Assembly: GCA_045119835.1 (NCBI GenBank)
Contig: JBGVED010000061.1
Coordinates: 12,250-76,249, forward strand
From: CALVUJ01 sp045119835
Lineage (GTDB): Bacteria > Bacillota_I > Bacilli_A > RFN20 > DUOF01
DNA length: 64,000 bases
Direction of reading: 5' to 3'
In this document: positions 43,014-52,654 of the stretch, piece by piece
Layout: each line of letters opens with the position of its first letter
Numbering within the stretch: position 1 is the stretch's first letter
Made by a program: the position numbers and the translations under genes
Notes under the pieces: model-generated
What the model was told of the DNA's origin: nothing
Databases searched by the model: none
What the model saw: only the letters and a program-made list of their open reading frames with translations

Positions 43014-44717
43014 ATGAAAGCTAGTAAAATGCTTATTTCAACGTTAAAAGAGGCTCCAAATGAGGCTATTATTGATAGTCATATTTTACTTCTTAGAGCA
43101 GGTATGGTTAGAAAACTTGTTTCTGGAGTATATAATTATTTGCCTTTAGGAAAGAGAGTTTTAAATAAAATAGAAAATATTATAAGAAGAAATATGGATG
43201 AAGCAGGATGTTTAGAAATATTATCTAGTGCGATGCAACCTAAGGAATTATGGGAGAGTAGTGGAAGATGGGCTAAATACGGTCCTGAATTAATGAGGTT
43301 TAAAGACAGACATGATAGGGAATTTTGTTTAGGACCAACTCATGAAGAGGTGTTTACAGATTTAATTAAAAATGAAGTCAAATCATATAAAAATTTACCT
43401 ATTAACATATACCAAATTCAAACTAAATATAGAGATGAAATGCGTCCTAGATTTGGTCTTATGAGAAGTAGAGAATTCTTAATGAAAGATGCTTATAGTT
43501 TTGATGTTGATGAGAAAGGGTTAGATATTTCTTATGAGAATATGAAACAAGCTTATATTAATACATTTGATGAGCTTAACATTAACTATAGAATTGTTTT
43601 AGCAGATACTGGAGCGATAGGTGGTAATGGGTCTCATCAATTTATGGCTTTAAGTGATGTTGGAGAAAGTACAATTATTTATTGTAATAAATGCGGTTAT
43701 GCTGCTGATGAAGAAAAAGCAGAGTCAAAAAAAGAAGAGTACAATGTAGATGCAGAAGAGTTACCATTAGAGGAAGTTTATACTCCTAATTTTAAGACAA
43801 TTGAGGAAGTTTCGAGTTTCTTGAATATTTCTAATAAAGCTACAGCAAAAGCGTTAGTTTATTATGCTAGAGATAGATATATTTGTGCTCTTATTAGAGG
43901 GGATAGAAACGTTAATGAAATAAAATTATGTAATGCTTTGGATATTGCTGAGCATGAGTTAAGACTAGCAACAGATAGAGAAATTGAAGAAATTTGTTTA
44001 GTAAAGGGTTTTATTGGTCCAAGAGGACTTGATTTAGAAATTTATATGGATGAAGAGTTAGTTAATCAAAAAAATATGCTTATAGGAGCAAATAAGGTTG
44101 ATTATCATTTAAAAAATGCTAATTTGAATAGAGATTTTAAAGTTAATAAAATAGCTGATTTTAGATTAACTGAAAAAGGAGATATTTGTCCTATATGTGG
44201 TGCTAGAATGGATAGCGAAATGGGTATTGAAGTAGGTCAAATATTTAAACTTGGAGAGAAGTATTCTTCAAGTATGGGGTGTACTTATTTAGATGAATCA
44301 GGTAGTAATAAACCTATGGTTATGGGATGCTATGGAATAGGGGTTAGTAGAACGCTTCAAAGTATTATTGATCAAAATCATGATGAGTTTGGTATAAAGT
44401 GGCCAATAAACGTTGCCCCTTATCATGTTGTTGTTGTTCCTGTTAATTATAAAGATGATGAAATGAAATCACTAGCAGATAAAATCTATGATAAGTTAAT
44501 CAAAGAAAAACAAGAAGTTATTTTGGATGATAGAGATTATAAACCTGGATTTAAGTTTAAAGATTGGGATTTGATTGGTATTCCTTATATGATTATTGTT
44601 GGAAGAAGAGCAAGCGAAGGTTTTGTAGAGGTTAAAAATAGGTATACTAATGAGAAAATAGAAATGGAATATGAGGCTGCTATTAATTTTGTTGTTAATA
44701 GTGTTAAAGAAAAATAA
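43014..44717 (+). CDS. proS: Prolyl-tRNA synthetase
   Basis: The protein has 567 residues. It is the bacterial-type ProRS with the editing (INS) domain between motifs 2 and 3 (LNISNKATAKALVYYARDRY). Motif 2 is YRDEMRPRFGLMRSREFLMKDAYSF, motif 3 is GCYGIGVSR, and there is an anticodon domain at the end. It charges tRNA-Pro and clears mis-charged Ala. Confidence 0.97.
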   Translation: MKASKMLISTLKEAPNEAIIDSHILLLRAGMVRKLVSGVYNYLPLGKRVLNKIENIIRRNMDEAGCLEILSSAMQPKELWESSGRWAKYGPELMRFKDRHDREFCLGPTHEEVFTDLIKNEVKSYKNLPINIYQIQTKYRDEMRPRFGLMRSREFLMKDAYSFDVDEKGLDISYENMKQAYINTFDELNINYRIVLADTGAIGGNGSHQFMALSDVGESTIIYCNKCGYAADEEKAESKKEEYNVDAEELPLEEVYTPNFKTIEEVSSFLNISNKATAKALVYYARDRYICALIRGDRNVNEIKLCNALDIAEHELRLATDREIEEICLVKGFIGPRGLDLEIYMDEELVNQKNMLIGANKVDYHLKNANLNRDFKVNKIADFRLTEKGDICPICGARMDSEMGIEVGQIFKLGEKYSSSMGCTYLDESGSNKPMVMGCYGIGVSRTLQSIIDQNHDEFGIKWPINVAPYHVVVVPVNYKDDEMKSLADKIYDKLIKEKQEVILDDRDYKPGFKFKDWDLIGIPYMIIVGRRASEGFVEVKNRYTNEKIEMEYEAAINFVVNSVKEK

Positions 44718-44720
44718 TTT

Positions 44721-44729
44721 TGTTATAAT
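44721..44729 (+). promoter_or_regulatory. Extended -10 promoter of ychF
   Basis: TGTTATAAT lies between proS and ychF, four bases after the proS stop, with GTGAGGTG as ribosome binding site. Confidence 0.5.
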
Positions 44730-44746
44730 TTAGTGAGGTGTATGAA

Positions 44747-45850
44747 ATGAGTTTAAAAGCTGGAATTATTGGACTTCCTAATGTAGGAAAGTCAACGTTG
44801 TTTAATGCAATTACTTCATCTAATGTAGAGGCTAGTAACTATCCTTTTGCTACTATTAGTCCTAATACTGGAGTAGTTGAGGTAAAGGATATTAGAATTG
44901 ATAATATGATACCTTTGTACAATCCTAAAAAGGTTGTTAGAGCAACTTTTGAGTTTTGTGATATAGCAGGACTTGTTAAAGGTGCTAGTAAAGGCGAAGG
45001 CTTAGGAAATCAATTTTTAGCTAATATTAGAGAAGTTGACGCTATTTGCCATGTTGTAAGATGTTTTGAGAGTAATGAAATTGTTCATGTTGAAGGTAGT
45101 GTAAACGCTTTAAGAGATGTAGAAATTATAAATTTAGAATTAGTTTTTGCTGATTTAGATGTAGTAGAGAAAAGACTTGGCAAAATTGAGAAAAAAGCTC
45201 AAACTAGTAAAGATAAAGAGGCTGTTTTTGAAGTTAATTTGCTTAAAAAGTTTATTGCTGCTTTAACTGAAGGTAAAAGAGCTAATAGTGTTGATTTAAC
45301 TAATGAAGAAAAATTATATGCTAAAAGTTTTAATTTATTAACGTTAAAACCATTAATTTATGTTGCTAATTTAGCAGAAAATGAAATTAATGATCCAACA
45401 GTTAATAAAAATTATAATGATTTATGTGAGTTAGCTAAAAATGAAGGAACAACAGTTGTTCCAGTAAGTGCTCAAATTGAAGCGGATTTAGCAAGTTTAG
45501 AGGAAGAAGAAAAGAAATTATTCTTAAATGATTTAGGTGTAGAGTATTCAGGACTTGAGATGTTAACTAGAGCTGCTTATTCTTTGTTAGGGCTTGAAAC
45601 TTACTTTACAGCAGGAACTGATGAGTTAAAGGCTTGGACTTTTAAAACTGGAATGAAAGCTCCTGAATGTGCTGGTATAATTCATAGTGATTTTGAAAGA
45701 GGTTTTATAAAGGCGGAAGTTTATACTTATGATGACATTATGGAGTATAAAAATGAATTAAAAGTAAAAGAAAATGGTAAACTAAGGATTGAAGGAAAAG
45801 AATACGTTGTAAAAGATGGCGATATAATGTATTTTAGATTTAATGTATAG
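44747..45850 (+). CDS. ychF: Ribosome-binding ATPase YchF
   Basis: This 367-residue OBG-family protein has G1 GLPNVGKSTLF, DIAGLVKGASKGEGLGN and a C-terminal TGS domain (KAWTFKTGMKAPECAG). YchF prefers ATP because of its altered G4, here NLAENE in place of NKXD. GTGAGGTG precedes ATG 44747. Confidence 0.96.
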   Translation: MSLKAGIIGLPNVGKSTLFNAITSSNVEASNYPFATISPNTGVVEVKDIRIDNMIPLYNPKKVVRATFEFCDIAGLVKGASKGEGLGNQFLANIREVDAICHVVRCFESNEIVHVEGSVNALRDVEIINLELVFADLDVVEKRLGKIEKKAQTSKDKEAVFEVNLLKKFIAALTEGKRANSVDLTNEEKLYAKSFNLLTLKPLIYVANLAENEINDPTVNKNYNDLCELAKNEGTTVVPVSAQIEADLASLEEEEKKLFLNDLGVEYSGLEMLTRAAYSLLGLETYFTAGTDELKAWTFKTGMKAPECAGIIHSDFERGFIKAEVYTYDDIMEYKNELKVKENGKLRIEGKEYVVKDGDIMYFRFNV

Positions 45851-45861
45851 GAGAAATAAGT

Positions 45862-46749
45862 GTGAGAAAGAAACAAAAGATAGGACTTGTGCTAGGCGGA
45901 GGCGGAGGAAAAGGAGCTTATCAAATTGGTGTTTGGAAGGCTCTTAAAGAATATAAAATAGATAAATATATTAACTATGTAAGTGGTACTTCGATAGGTT
46001 CTTTGAACTCGCTTTTGTTTCTTACTGGCGATTTGGATAATGCTATAAATGTTTGGAGTAATATAACAAGAGAGACTGCTTTGACTAAAAAAAGTGTTAA
46101 GGATATATTTTTTAAGAAAAGTTTGTATTCTAGAGATGGTTTTATTGATTTAGCAGAGAAGAATGTTAATTTTGATAAAATTAGTAATTCTAAAATTAAG
46201 TCTTTTGTTACCGCAACTCCTGTTAGTAAACATATTGAAGGTGCACCTACAAATTTTTGCTTAAATGGTAAGAGTAAAGAGGAGATTCTTAAATATGTAT
46301 TAGCGAGTTCTGCTATTCCTGTTATTTTTGAACCTGTAGTTATTAATGGTATTAAATATAGAGATGGTTATATGGTTGATAATAATCCTGTTAGGGTTTT
46401 AAAGGAGCAGGGGTGTGAACTTATATTTGTTGTTCCTTTAAAAGAGTTTTCTATAGCAAGTGAGTGTGCAGATGAAAATACTACTGTTATTGATTTTGTT
46501 TCCCCATATAATGATTATGGCATTATTGATGGTACGCTTGATTTTGTTTCTGAGAGGGCAATAATGCGAATGAATCATGGTTATGAGTTAGCAAAGCAAT
46601 TGATTGTTAAACTTATTGATGATGGGATTATTGCTATGACATGGAGACAAAAAATAAGGATATTTTTCAAAAAGTTTAAAAGAAAAAAAGAAGAAAAAAA
46701 ATATTATTATTGTTTAAATAAAAGAGAAGTTATTCATAGACCAGAATAA
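45862..46749 (+). CDS. Patatin-like phospholipase
   Basis: The protein has 295 residues: the oxyanion hole GGGGGKGAYQIGVW, nucleophile GTSIGSLN and catalytic Asp motif YRDGYMVDNNP. Patatins are lipid acyl hydrolases. There is no signal peptide. GTG at 45862 follows AGGAGAAATAA. Basic C-terminal tail (KKFKRKKEEKK). Confidence 0.92.
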   Translation: MRKKQKIGLVLGGGGGKGAYQIGVWKALKEYKIDKYINYVSGTSIGSLNSLLFLTGDLDNAINVWSNITRETALTKKSVKDIFFKKSLYSRDGFIDLAEKNVNFDKISNSKIKSFVTATPVSKHIEGAPTNFCLNGKSKEEILKYVLASSAIPVIFEPVVINGIKYRDGYMVDNNPVRVLKEQGCELIFVVPLKEFSIASECADENTTVIDFVSPYNDYGIIDGTLDFVSERAIMRMNHGYELAKQLIVKLIDDGIIAMTWRQKIRIFFKKFKRKKEEKKYYYCLNKREVIHRPE

Positions 46750-46778
46750 TTATAAATATACTTTAATAGGTGATTAAA

Positions 46779-47579
46779 TTGAAAATTATTGAACTATTGA
46801 AGTATATTTTTTTATCTATAATTCAAGGGGTTGGCGAGATTCTTCCCATATCTTCAAGTGGGCACTTGTTGTTATTTAGAAAGATATTAAATATTGAAAT
46901 GGAAGGTTTTGCCGTAGAACTAGTTTTACATTTAGCGTCTCTTTTAGCTCTTTTTATTTATTATAGGAAAATAATTAAAGAATTATTTATAGGCTTTTTT
47001 AAATATTTATTTTTAAAAGATAAAGTTTATAGAAGAGAATTTAGATTTGTTATAGGGATGATTATTAGTTTATTTCCTACTTGTTTAGTGGGATATTTTT
47101 TTAATGATTATTTGGATTATTTTTTAAAATATAGTTTAATTGTAGGAGTTTTCTTGATTTTAAATGGTTTAAATTTATGGCTGATTAGAAATAAGGATGG
47201 AAAGAAGTGTGTGGAAGAGTTATCTTTATTTTCATTTATTAAAATAGGTTTAGGACAGTGCTTAGGGCTAGTTCCTGGATTTTCTAGAAGTGGAAGTGCT
47301 CTTTCTATGTGTTATAGGGAGAAATTAAGCAAGGAAGATAGTGAAAAGTTTACTTTTTTAATGTTGTTTCCTTTAGTTATAGGGTCTTTAATACTAAATA
47401 TTGGTGATTTTAGTTTTGATTCTAATATGACTATTTTGCTTTTTATTTCTTTTATAATTACTTTTATGTTTACTTTTTTTAGTTTAGGTTTGTTATCTAA
47501 AGTAGTTGGTAAGGGTAAATTATATTATTTTTCTTATTATTGTATTATAATAGGTATGTTAGTTATTGTTTTTAATTAA
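46779..47579 (+). CDS. uppP: Undecaprenyl-diphosphatase UppP
   Basis: The protein has 266 residues, with eight or so membrane segments. VQGVGEILPISSSGHLLLF and GFSRSGSALS are the BacA/UppP signatures with catalytic Glu and Arg. It recycles the lipid carrier of peptidoglycan synthesis and confers bacitracin tolerance. TTG at 46779 is preferred, since AGGTGATT just before is the ribosome binding site. The GTG at 46770 lies inside it. Confidence 0.95.
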   Translation: MKIIELLKYIFLSIIQGVGEILPISSSGHLLLFRKILNIEMEGFAVELVLHLASLLALFIYYRKIIKELFIGFFKYLFLKDKVYRREFRFVIGMIISLFPTCLVGYFFNDYLDYFLKYSLIVGVFLILNGLNLWLIRNKDGKKCVEELSLFSFIKIGLGQCLGLVPGFSRSGSALSMCYREKLSKEDSEKFTFLMLFPLVIGSLILNIGDFSFDSNMTILLFISFIITFMFTFFSLGLLSKVVGKGKLYYFSYYCIIIGMLVIVFN

Positions 47580-47593
47580 ATGGAGTGAAGGTA

Positions 47594-48346
47594 ATGGGGT
47601 ATATATTTTTGGGTATCTTTTTTATTTTGTTTGTTGTAGGTATTTGTATTATTGTATATTGTAATAATGTTATTAAGGTAAATAATGTGTCTTTTATTAG
47701 TGATAAGATAGATAAAGATATAGATATTGTTTTTGTTAGTGATTTTCATGTTGGAAGATATATGAAAAAGAGGGAATTAATTAAAATTATAAATAAAGTA
47801 AATGAATTAGAGGGTGATTATCTTTTAATTGGAGGAGATATGGGAGATAAGAAGCCTTTAAAGTATTATAAAAATGAGGATTTAAAGAAGATTTTTAATG
47901 ATTTAAAGATTAAAAAGAGATATTTTGTAGGAGGGAATCATGATGACTACTCCTTATCTTTATATGAAAATTTTATTGTTTTAAAAGATGAAGTAATAAC
48001 TTTAAGTGATAATGTTAAGTTGTTGGGGTTAAATTGGGAAAGTGCAGAGTGTTTAGATTATAAACTTAGTAGAGATAATTATAATATTTTATTGTCTCAT
48101 TATCCTGATAGGGTATGTGATTATTCAAAAATAGATTTAGCATTAGGAGCACATTCTCACGGTCATCAGGTGAATTTACCATTTTGTAAATTTCATCATA
48201 AAGAAAAGTATTGTAGAGGGTTGTATGACTTTAAAAATAATAAATATTTATATGTTAATAAAGGTTTAGGGTTTAGTTTTTTGAAGGTGAGATTTTTTTC
48301 GTGCAGAGAAATTGTTAAAATAGAATTGAGGGGGAGTAAAAAATGA
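47594..48346 (+). CDS. Metallophosphoesterase, membrane-anchored
   Basis: The protein has 250 residues: an N-terminal membrane helix (about 3-23), then a calcineurin-like phosphoesterase fold with VSDFHVGR, IGGDMGDK, GGNHDD, LSHYPD and GAHSHGHQVN. It resembles YkuE-type enzymes. ATG 47594 follows GGAGTGAAGG. It ends in TGA, overlapping the ung start (ATGA). Confidence 0.9.
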   Translation: MGYIFLGIFFILFVVGICIIVYCNNVIKVNNVSFISDKIDKDIDIVFVSDFHVGRYMKKRELIKIINKVNELEGDYLLIGGDMGDKKPLKYYKNEDLKKIFNDLKIKKRYFVGGNHDDYSLSLYENFIVLKDEVITLSDNVKLLGLNWESAECLDYKLSRDNYNILLSHYPDRVCDYSKIDLALGAHSHGHQVNLPFCKFHHKEKYCRGLYDFKNNKYLYVNKGLGFSFLKVRFFSCREIVKIELRGSKK

Positions 48347-49017
48347 TGGGAGAAGTAGTTAATGGATGGAAAAGGATAATAGACAATGAAAGAGTAAAAC
48401 CTTACTTTGTTGAATTAAAGAAGTTTCTTTTAGATGAATATGATAACTATAATGTATATCCAAGAAAAGGAGATATATTTAAAGCATTTGAGTTAACAGA
48501 TTTTAGCAATGTTAAGGTTGTAATTTTAGGTCAAGATCCTTATCATCAACCATTTCAAGCGCATGGTTTATGTTTTTCGGTTAACAAAGGAGTTAAGGTT
48601 CCTCCAAGTTTAGTTAATATTTATAAAGAAATTAAAAGTGATTTAGGGTGTAATATACCAAGTCATGGTAATTTAACAAAATGGGCAAATCAAGGCGTAT
48701 TACTTCTTAATACAATTATGAGTGTAAGGGATTCTTCACCAATGTCACATAGTAATAAGGGATGGGAAATCTTTACTGATAGAGTTATTAGAGAATTAAA
48801 TGATGATGATACTCCTAAGGTGTTTTTGTTATGGGGAAGTCCTTCAAGAAAGAAAAAAACTCTAATAACAAATCCTAAACATTTGATATTAGAGTGTGCG
48901 CATCCTTCACCTTTATCAGCATATAATGGGTTCTTTGGTTGTAAACATTTTTCTAAGACTAATGAGTTTTTAAAGAAGAATAATAGAGAAGTAATTGATT
49001 GGCAGATTGATGAATAA
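48343..49017 (+). CDS. ung: Uracil-DNA glycosylase
   Basis: The protein has 224 residues. Family 1 UDG with VVILGQDPYHQPFQAHGLCFSV (catalytic Asp), LLLNTIMSV and HPSPLSAYNGFFGC. It removes uracil from DNA. AATTGAGGGGGAG precedes the ATG, which overlaps the end of the phosphoesterase gene. Confidence 0.97.
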   Translation: MMGEVVNGWKRIIDNERVKPYFVELKKFLLDEYDNYNVYPRKGDIFKAFELTDFSNVKVVILGQDPYHQPFQAHGLCFSVNKGVKVPPSLVNIYKEIKSDLGCNIPSHGNLTKWANQGVLLLNTIMSVRDSSPMSHSNKGWEIFTDRVIRELNDDDTPKVFLLWGSPSRKKKTLITNPKHLILECAHPSPLSAYNGFFGCKHFSKTNEFLKKNNREVIDWQIDE

Positions 49018-49169
49018 TTCGTCCAAAAAAGAAACACAAAATTTGCTTAACTTTGGGATTTATATGTAATAGTACTATAAACGAATATTTTGTAAATATA
49101 GAAATAAAAATGAAAAAAGAGATTAATTGGGTAAAAGTGATAGTTATGCTTTTGCTCTTTTTTATGTTT

Positions 49170-49196
49170 TTAGCACTCTTTTGTTGACAATGCTAA
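49170..49196 (+). promoter_or_regulatory. CIRCE operator 1 (HrcA) upstream of clpB
   Basis: TTAGCACTC, nine bases, then CAATGCTAA. The left arm is the perfect CIRCE half, and the right arm has two changes from GAGTGCTAA. It overlaps the -35 element. Confidence 0.8.
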
Positions 49197-49211
49197 AAAT
49201 ATGAGTATACT
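49184..49211 (+). promoter_or_regulatory. clpB promoter
   Basis: A perfect -35 TTGACA (49184-49189), 16 bp, then TATACT (49206-49211). It sits between and partly inside the two CIRCE elements, so HrcA should block it in the absence of stress. Confidence 0.8.
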
Positions 49212-49215
49212 ATAA

Positions 49216-49242
49216 TTAGCAATCTATTTAAGAGAGTGCTAA
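49216..49242 (+). promoter_or_regulatory. CIRCE operator 2 (HrcA) upstream of clpB
   Basis: TTAGCAATC, nine bases, then a perfect GAGTGCTAA. The left arm has one change. It lies just after the -10, before the ribosome binding site AAAGGAGTGGG. Confidence 0.85.
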
Positions 49243-49255
49243 AAGGAGTGGGAAT

Positions 49256-51799
49256 ATGGAAGAGTTGTATACAGAGAAGGTTCAAGAATTACTTTATCAT
49301 TCGGTTGAATTAGCAAAAAATAGTAATCATTATCAAGTTGATGTATGCCATTTATTAAAGTCTTTTTTAGATGATAGTAATTCTATATTTTGTAATGTTT
49401 TAAATAAACTAGGTATAAGTGTAAGTAGGGTTAATGGAAATGTTAATGAATACTTAAAATCTATTAAGGGTAGTGATAGTAGTCAAGAACCTAGGATGAG
49501 TTATGATTTATCGATGTTGTTTAGTAGTGCTAAAAAGATTGCAAGTAGCATGAAAGATAAGTATGTTAGTAGCGAGCATTTGGTATTAGCGTTATTTGAT
49601 AATCCTAATACTTTAGCAAAAGATATAATAAGAGAATTTAATTTGAATAAGAAGAAAATAGAGGAAGTTATTAAAAATATAAGGGGTGATAATATGTCAG
49701 ATAGTAAAAATAGTGAAGATAAGTATGAAGTTTTACAAAAGTATGGAAGAGATTTAGTTGATTTGGTGGCTAAAGGGAAGATTGATCCTGTTATTGGTAG
49801 GGATGATGAGATACGTAGAATAATGGAGATTTTATGTAGAAAGACTAAAAATAATCCTATTTTAATTGGTGAACCTGGAGTAGGTAAAACGGCGATAGTA
49901 GAAGGATTAGCGTGGCGTATTTTCAAGGGGGATGTTCCTTTAAGTTTGAAAGATACTACTGTATATGAATTGGATATTGCTAGTTTGTTAGCGGGAGCTA
50001 AGTATAAAGGGGAATTTGAAGAGAGACTTAAGTCTGTAATGAATGAAGTAGTTAAAAGTAATGGAAAGATTATTATGTTTATTGATGAGATTCATCTTCT
50101 TGTTGGCGCTGGTAGAAGTGATGGAGCAATGGATGCTGCTAATATTTTAAAACCACTATTGGCAAGGGGAGAGCTTCATTGTATTGGGGCGACTACTTTA
50201 GATGAACATCGTAAATATATTGAAAGTGATCCAGCACTTGAGAGAAGAATGCAAAAGGTTATGGTAAATGAGCCAACGGTAGAAGATACTATTTCTATTT
50301 TAAGAGGATTAAAGCAAAGATTTGAGATTCATCATGGAGTTAAGATAACTGATAATGCTATTGTAAGTGCAGCGGTGTTATCTAACAGATATATAAGTGA
50401 TAGATTTTTGCCAGATAAAGCAATAGATTTAATAGATGAAGCATGTGCTAGTGTAAGAATGCAAATAGATTCAATGCCTCAGGAGTTAGATGAAGTTAGA
50501 AGAAAGATAATGCAGTTAGATATTGAACTTCAATCTTTAAAGAATGAAAAAGATGAGAAGTCTTTAAGAAGAAAAGAGGTAATTGAAAAAGAAAGAGCAA
50601 GTTTAAAAGAAACTGATAATGCTTTAATGAGTAAATGGAGTAAAGAAAAAGAAGAGTTGGATTTATCTAAAAAATTAAAGAGTGATTTAGATGAGGCTAG
50701 AAATAGATTAACTAGTGCTAGTAATGAAGCTAGATATGAAGAGGCTGCTAAGTTACAATATGATACTATTCCTTCTTTAGAGATGAAATTAAAAGAATTA
50801 GAGGCTAAAGATAAAAAAGATAATATGTTAAATGAGATAGTAGATGATGAGAATATTAATAAAGTTATTTCTAAATGGAGCGGTATTCCTCTTGATAAAT
50901 TAAAGCAAAGTCAAATAGATAAATTGCTTCATTTAGAGGATGAATTGAAGAAAAGAGTTGTTGGACAAGATGAAGCACTAAGGGCGATTAGTGATACAAT
51001 TTTAAGAAGTAAAACTTTGATTAATGATGAAAATAGACCATTAGGATCATTCTTGTTTTTAGGACCTACTGGGGTTGGTAAAACTGAAGTTTGTAAGGCT
51101 TTAGCTGAGTTTATGTTTGATAGCGAAAAACAAATAGTAAGAATTGATATGTCTGAATATATGGAGAAATTTAGTGTTTCTAGACTAATTGGTGCTCCTC
51201 CTGGATATGTAGGATATGAAGAAGGAGGTCAATTAACTGAAGCTGTTAGAAGAAAGCCTTATAGTATTGTTTTATTAGATGAAATAGAGAAAGCTCATCC
51301 TGATGTATTTAATATTTTGTTACAGGTGTTAGATGAGGGAAGACTTACTGATAGTAAAGGTGTAGTAGTAGACTTTAAAAATACTATTATAATTATGACT
51401 AGTAATATTGGTAGTGAATATTTATTGAGTGATGATAAAAGTGCTTATAGTAAAGTAGAAATGGCTTTAAAGAGTACTTTTAAACCTGAGTTTATTAATA
51501 GAATAGATGAGATAATATACTTCAATAAATTAAATAACTTGGTGATTGAAAAAATTTATGATAAATTTATAGGATTATTAAATAAGAGACTTAGTAATGG
51601 AGGTAAGAAATTAGTTATTAGTGAACGTGCTAAGAGTAAAATTATTGAAGAAGGATATGACGAGGAATTTGGCGCAAGACCATTAAAAAGATATATACAA
51701 AAAAATATTGAAAGTTTGATTGCTAAGGATTTATTAATTAATTCAGGTAGGGAAATTATTTCTATAGATTATGTGGATGATGAATATAAAATAAGATAG
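49256..51799 (+). CDS. clpB: Disaggregase ClpB
   Basis: The protein has 847 residues: an N-terminal Clp_N repeat domain (1-145), AAA1 with GEPGVGKT and MFIDEIHLLVGAG, a coiled-coil M domain (about 400-520, the mark of ClpB rather than ClpC), AAA2 with GPTGVGKT and LLDEIEKAHPDVF, and a C-terminal D2-small domain. ClpB works with DnaK to dissolve aggregates. An in-frame ATG at 49694 (residue 147) has AAGGGGTGAT before it, so a short form without the N domain is likely. HrcA control is indicated by the two CIRCE elements. Confidence 0.96.
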   Translation: MEELYTEKVQELLYHSVELAKNSNHYQVDVCHLLKSFLDDSNSIFCNVLNKLGISVSRVNGNVNEYLKSIKGSDSSQEPRMSYDLSMLFSSAKKIASSMKDKYVSSEHLVLALFDNPNTLAKDIIREFNLNKKKIEEVIKNIRGDNMSDSKNSEDKYEVLQKYGRDLVDLVAKGKIDPVIGRDDEIRRIMEILCRKTKNNPILIGEPGVGKTAIVEGLAWRIFKGDVPLSLKDTTVYELDIASLLAGAKYKGEFEERLKSVMNEVVKSNGKIIMFIDEIHLLVGAGRSDGAMDAANILKPLLARGELHCIGATTLDEHRKYIESDPALERRMQKVMVNEPTVEDTISILRGLKQRFEIHHGVKITDNAIVSAAVLSNRYISDRFLPDKAIDLIDEACASVRMQIDSMPQELDEVRRKIMQLDIELQSLKNEKDEKSLRRKEVIEKERASLKETDNALMSKWSKEKEELDLSKKLKSDLDEARNRLTSASNEARYEEAAKLQYDTIPSLEMKLKELEAKDKKDNMLNEIVDDENINKVISKWSGIPLDKLKQSQIDKLLHLEDELKKRVVGQDEALRAISDTILRSKTLINDENRPLGSFLFLGPTGVGKTEVCKALAEFMFDSEKQIVRIDMSEYMEKFSVSRLIGAPPGYVGYEEGGQLTEAVRRKPYSIVLLDEIEKAHPDVFNILLQVLDEGRLTDSKGVVVDFKNTIIIMTSNIGSEYLLSDDKSAYSKVEMALKSTFKPEFINRIDEIIYFNKLNNLVIEKIYDKFIGLLNKRLSNGGKKLVISERAKSKIIEEGYDEEFGARPLKRYIQKNIESLIAKDLLINSGREIISIDYVDDEYKIR

Positions 51800-51890
51800 T
51801 GAGAAAATCCTATCTTTTTTTGTTGTTGTGGATTGTGTTGATATATTGCATTAAAAGATATATAATTATTAATAGGTGAGGGTGATTAAA

Positions 51891-52517
51891 ATGGCTAGTT
51901 TGAATAGTGATATGACTAAAAATGTTAAAAATGCAAGGAAAGAAGAAAAGGAACGAGAAAAAGCTAAAAAAAATGCTGAAAAAGCAAAATTGCTTGAAAA
52001 GAAAAAAGAAAAAAAACATTTAGAGGAACTTCGAGAAAAGGAAATTAAAAGAAAAGAAGATTTAGCTAAAAATGTTAAATCTGTTTTGGCTAAAATAGTC
52101 AAGACTTATCCCAATATGACAGGGCATTATATTAATGAAAATGGTGTAGAAATGTCTAGAGATGACAAAGGTAATATAATGGGAATAGTAGATGGTTTTG
52201 CATTTATTTCAGATAATGAGGGAACGATAACTTTTTATAGTAAACCAGAACGAAAAGATGATTATTATTACTATGTTCCTATGAGGGATGATAATTATCA
52301 ATGTTGGTTTGAGTATGATAAAATTAGTGCTAAGTTAGGTGCTTTTAAAACATATAGCGTTAAAGGAACAGATGTAGTAGGAAAAAAAGCAGTTGTTTGT
52401 GAACATTTTAGTTGTGCGCCAACGCAAAAGGAAGTAGATGAAGTGTATAATAAATTGGAATATGTTAAAATAGAAAGTAAACTTACAGAAATGAGAACTC
52501 AAAGCAGTAAAAGATAA
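51891..52517 (+). CDS. Hypothetical protein with charged coiled-coil N-terminus
   Basis: The protein has 208 residues. Residues 12-65 are a Lys/Glu-rich helix, likely a coiled coil. The C-terminal half is beta-like (YINENGVEMSRDDKGNIMGIV, then FYSKPERKDDYYYYVPM). No family is recognised. GAGGGTGATTAAA precedes ATG 51891. The low-complexity helix makes homology calls risky. Confidence 0.55.
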   Translation: MASLNSDMTKNVKNARKEEKEREKAKKNAEKAKLLEKKKEKKHLEELREKEIKRKEDLAKNVKSVLAKIVKTYPNMTGHYINENGVEMSRDDKGNIMGIVDGFAFISDNEGTITFYSKPERKDDYYYYVPMRDDNYQCWFEYDKISAKLGAFKTYSVKGTDVVGKKAVVCEHFSCAPTQKEVDEVYNKLEYVKIESKLTEMRTQSSKR

Positions 52518-52531
52518 TATTAGAAATTAAG

Positions 52532-52560
52532 GATACATTTTAAAAATGTGTCTTTTTTTT
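52532..52560 (+). terminator. Terminator of the 51891 gene
   Basis: GATACATTTT and AAAATGTGTC pair, followed by eight T. Confidence 0.75.
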
Positions 52561-52654
52561 TGTAAATAACGAGCTTTTAATAATTAAGGATAAAAAACTT
52601 TTGACACGCATTATAAAAACTTATAGAATATTAGAGGAGAAAGAAGGTTAATAT

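Noticed and set aside
51810..52102. Minus-strand Phe/Ser-rich frames opposite the 51891 gene
   Set aside because: They mirror the Lys/Glu-rich coiled coil on the plus strand.
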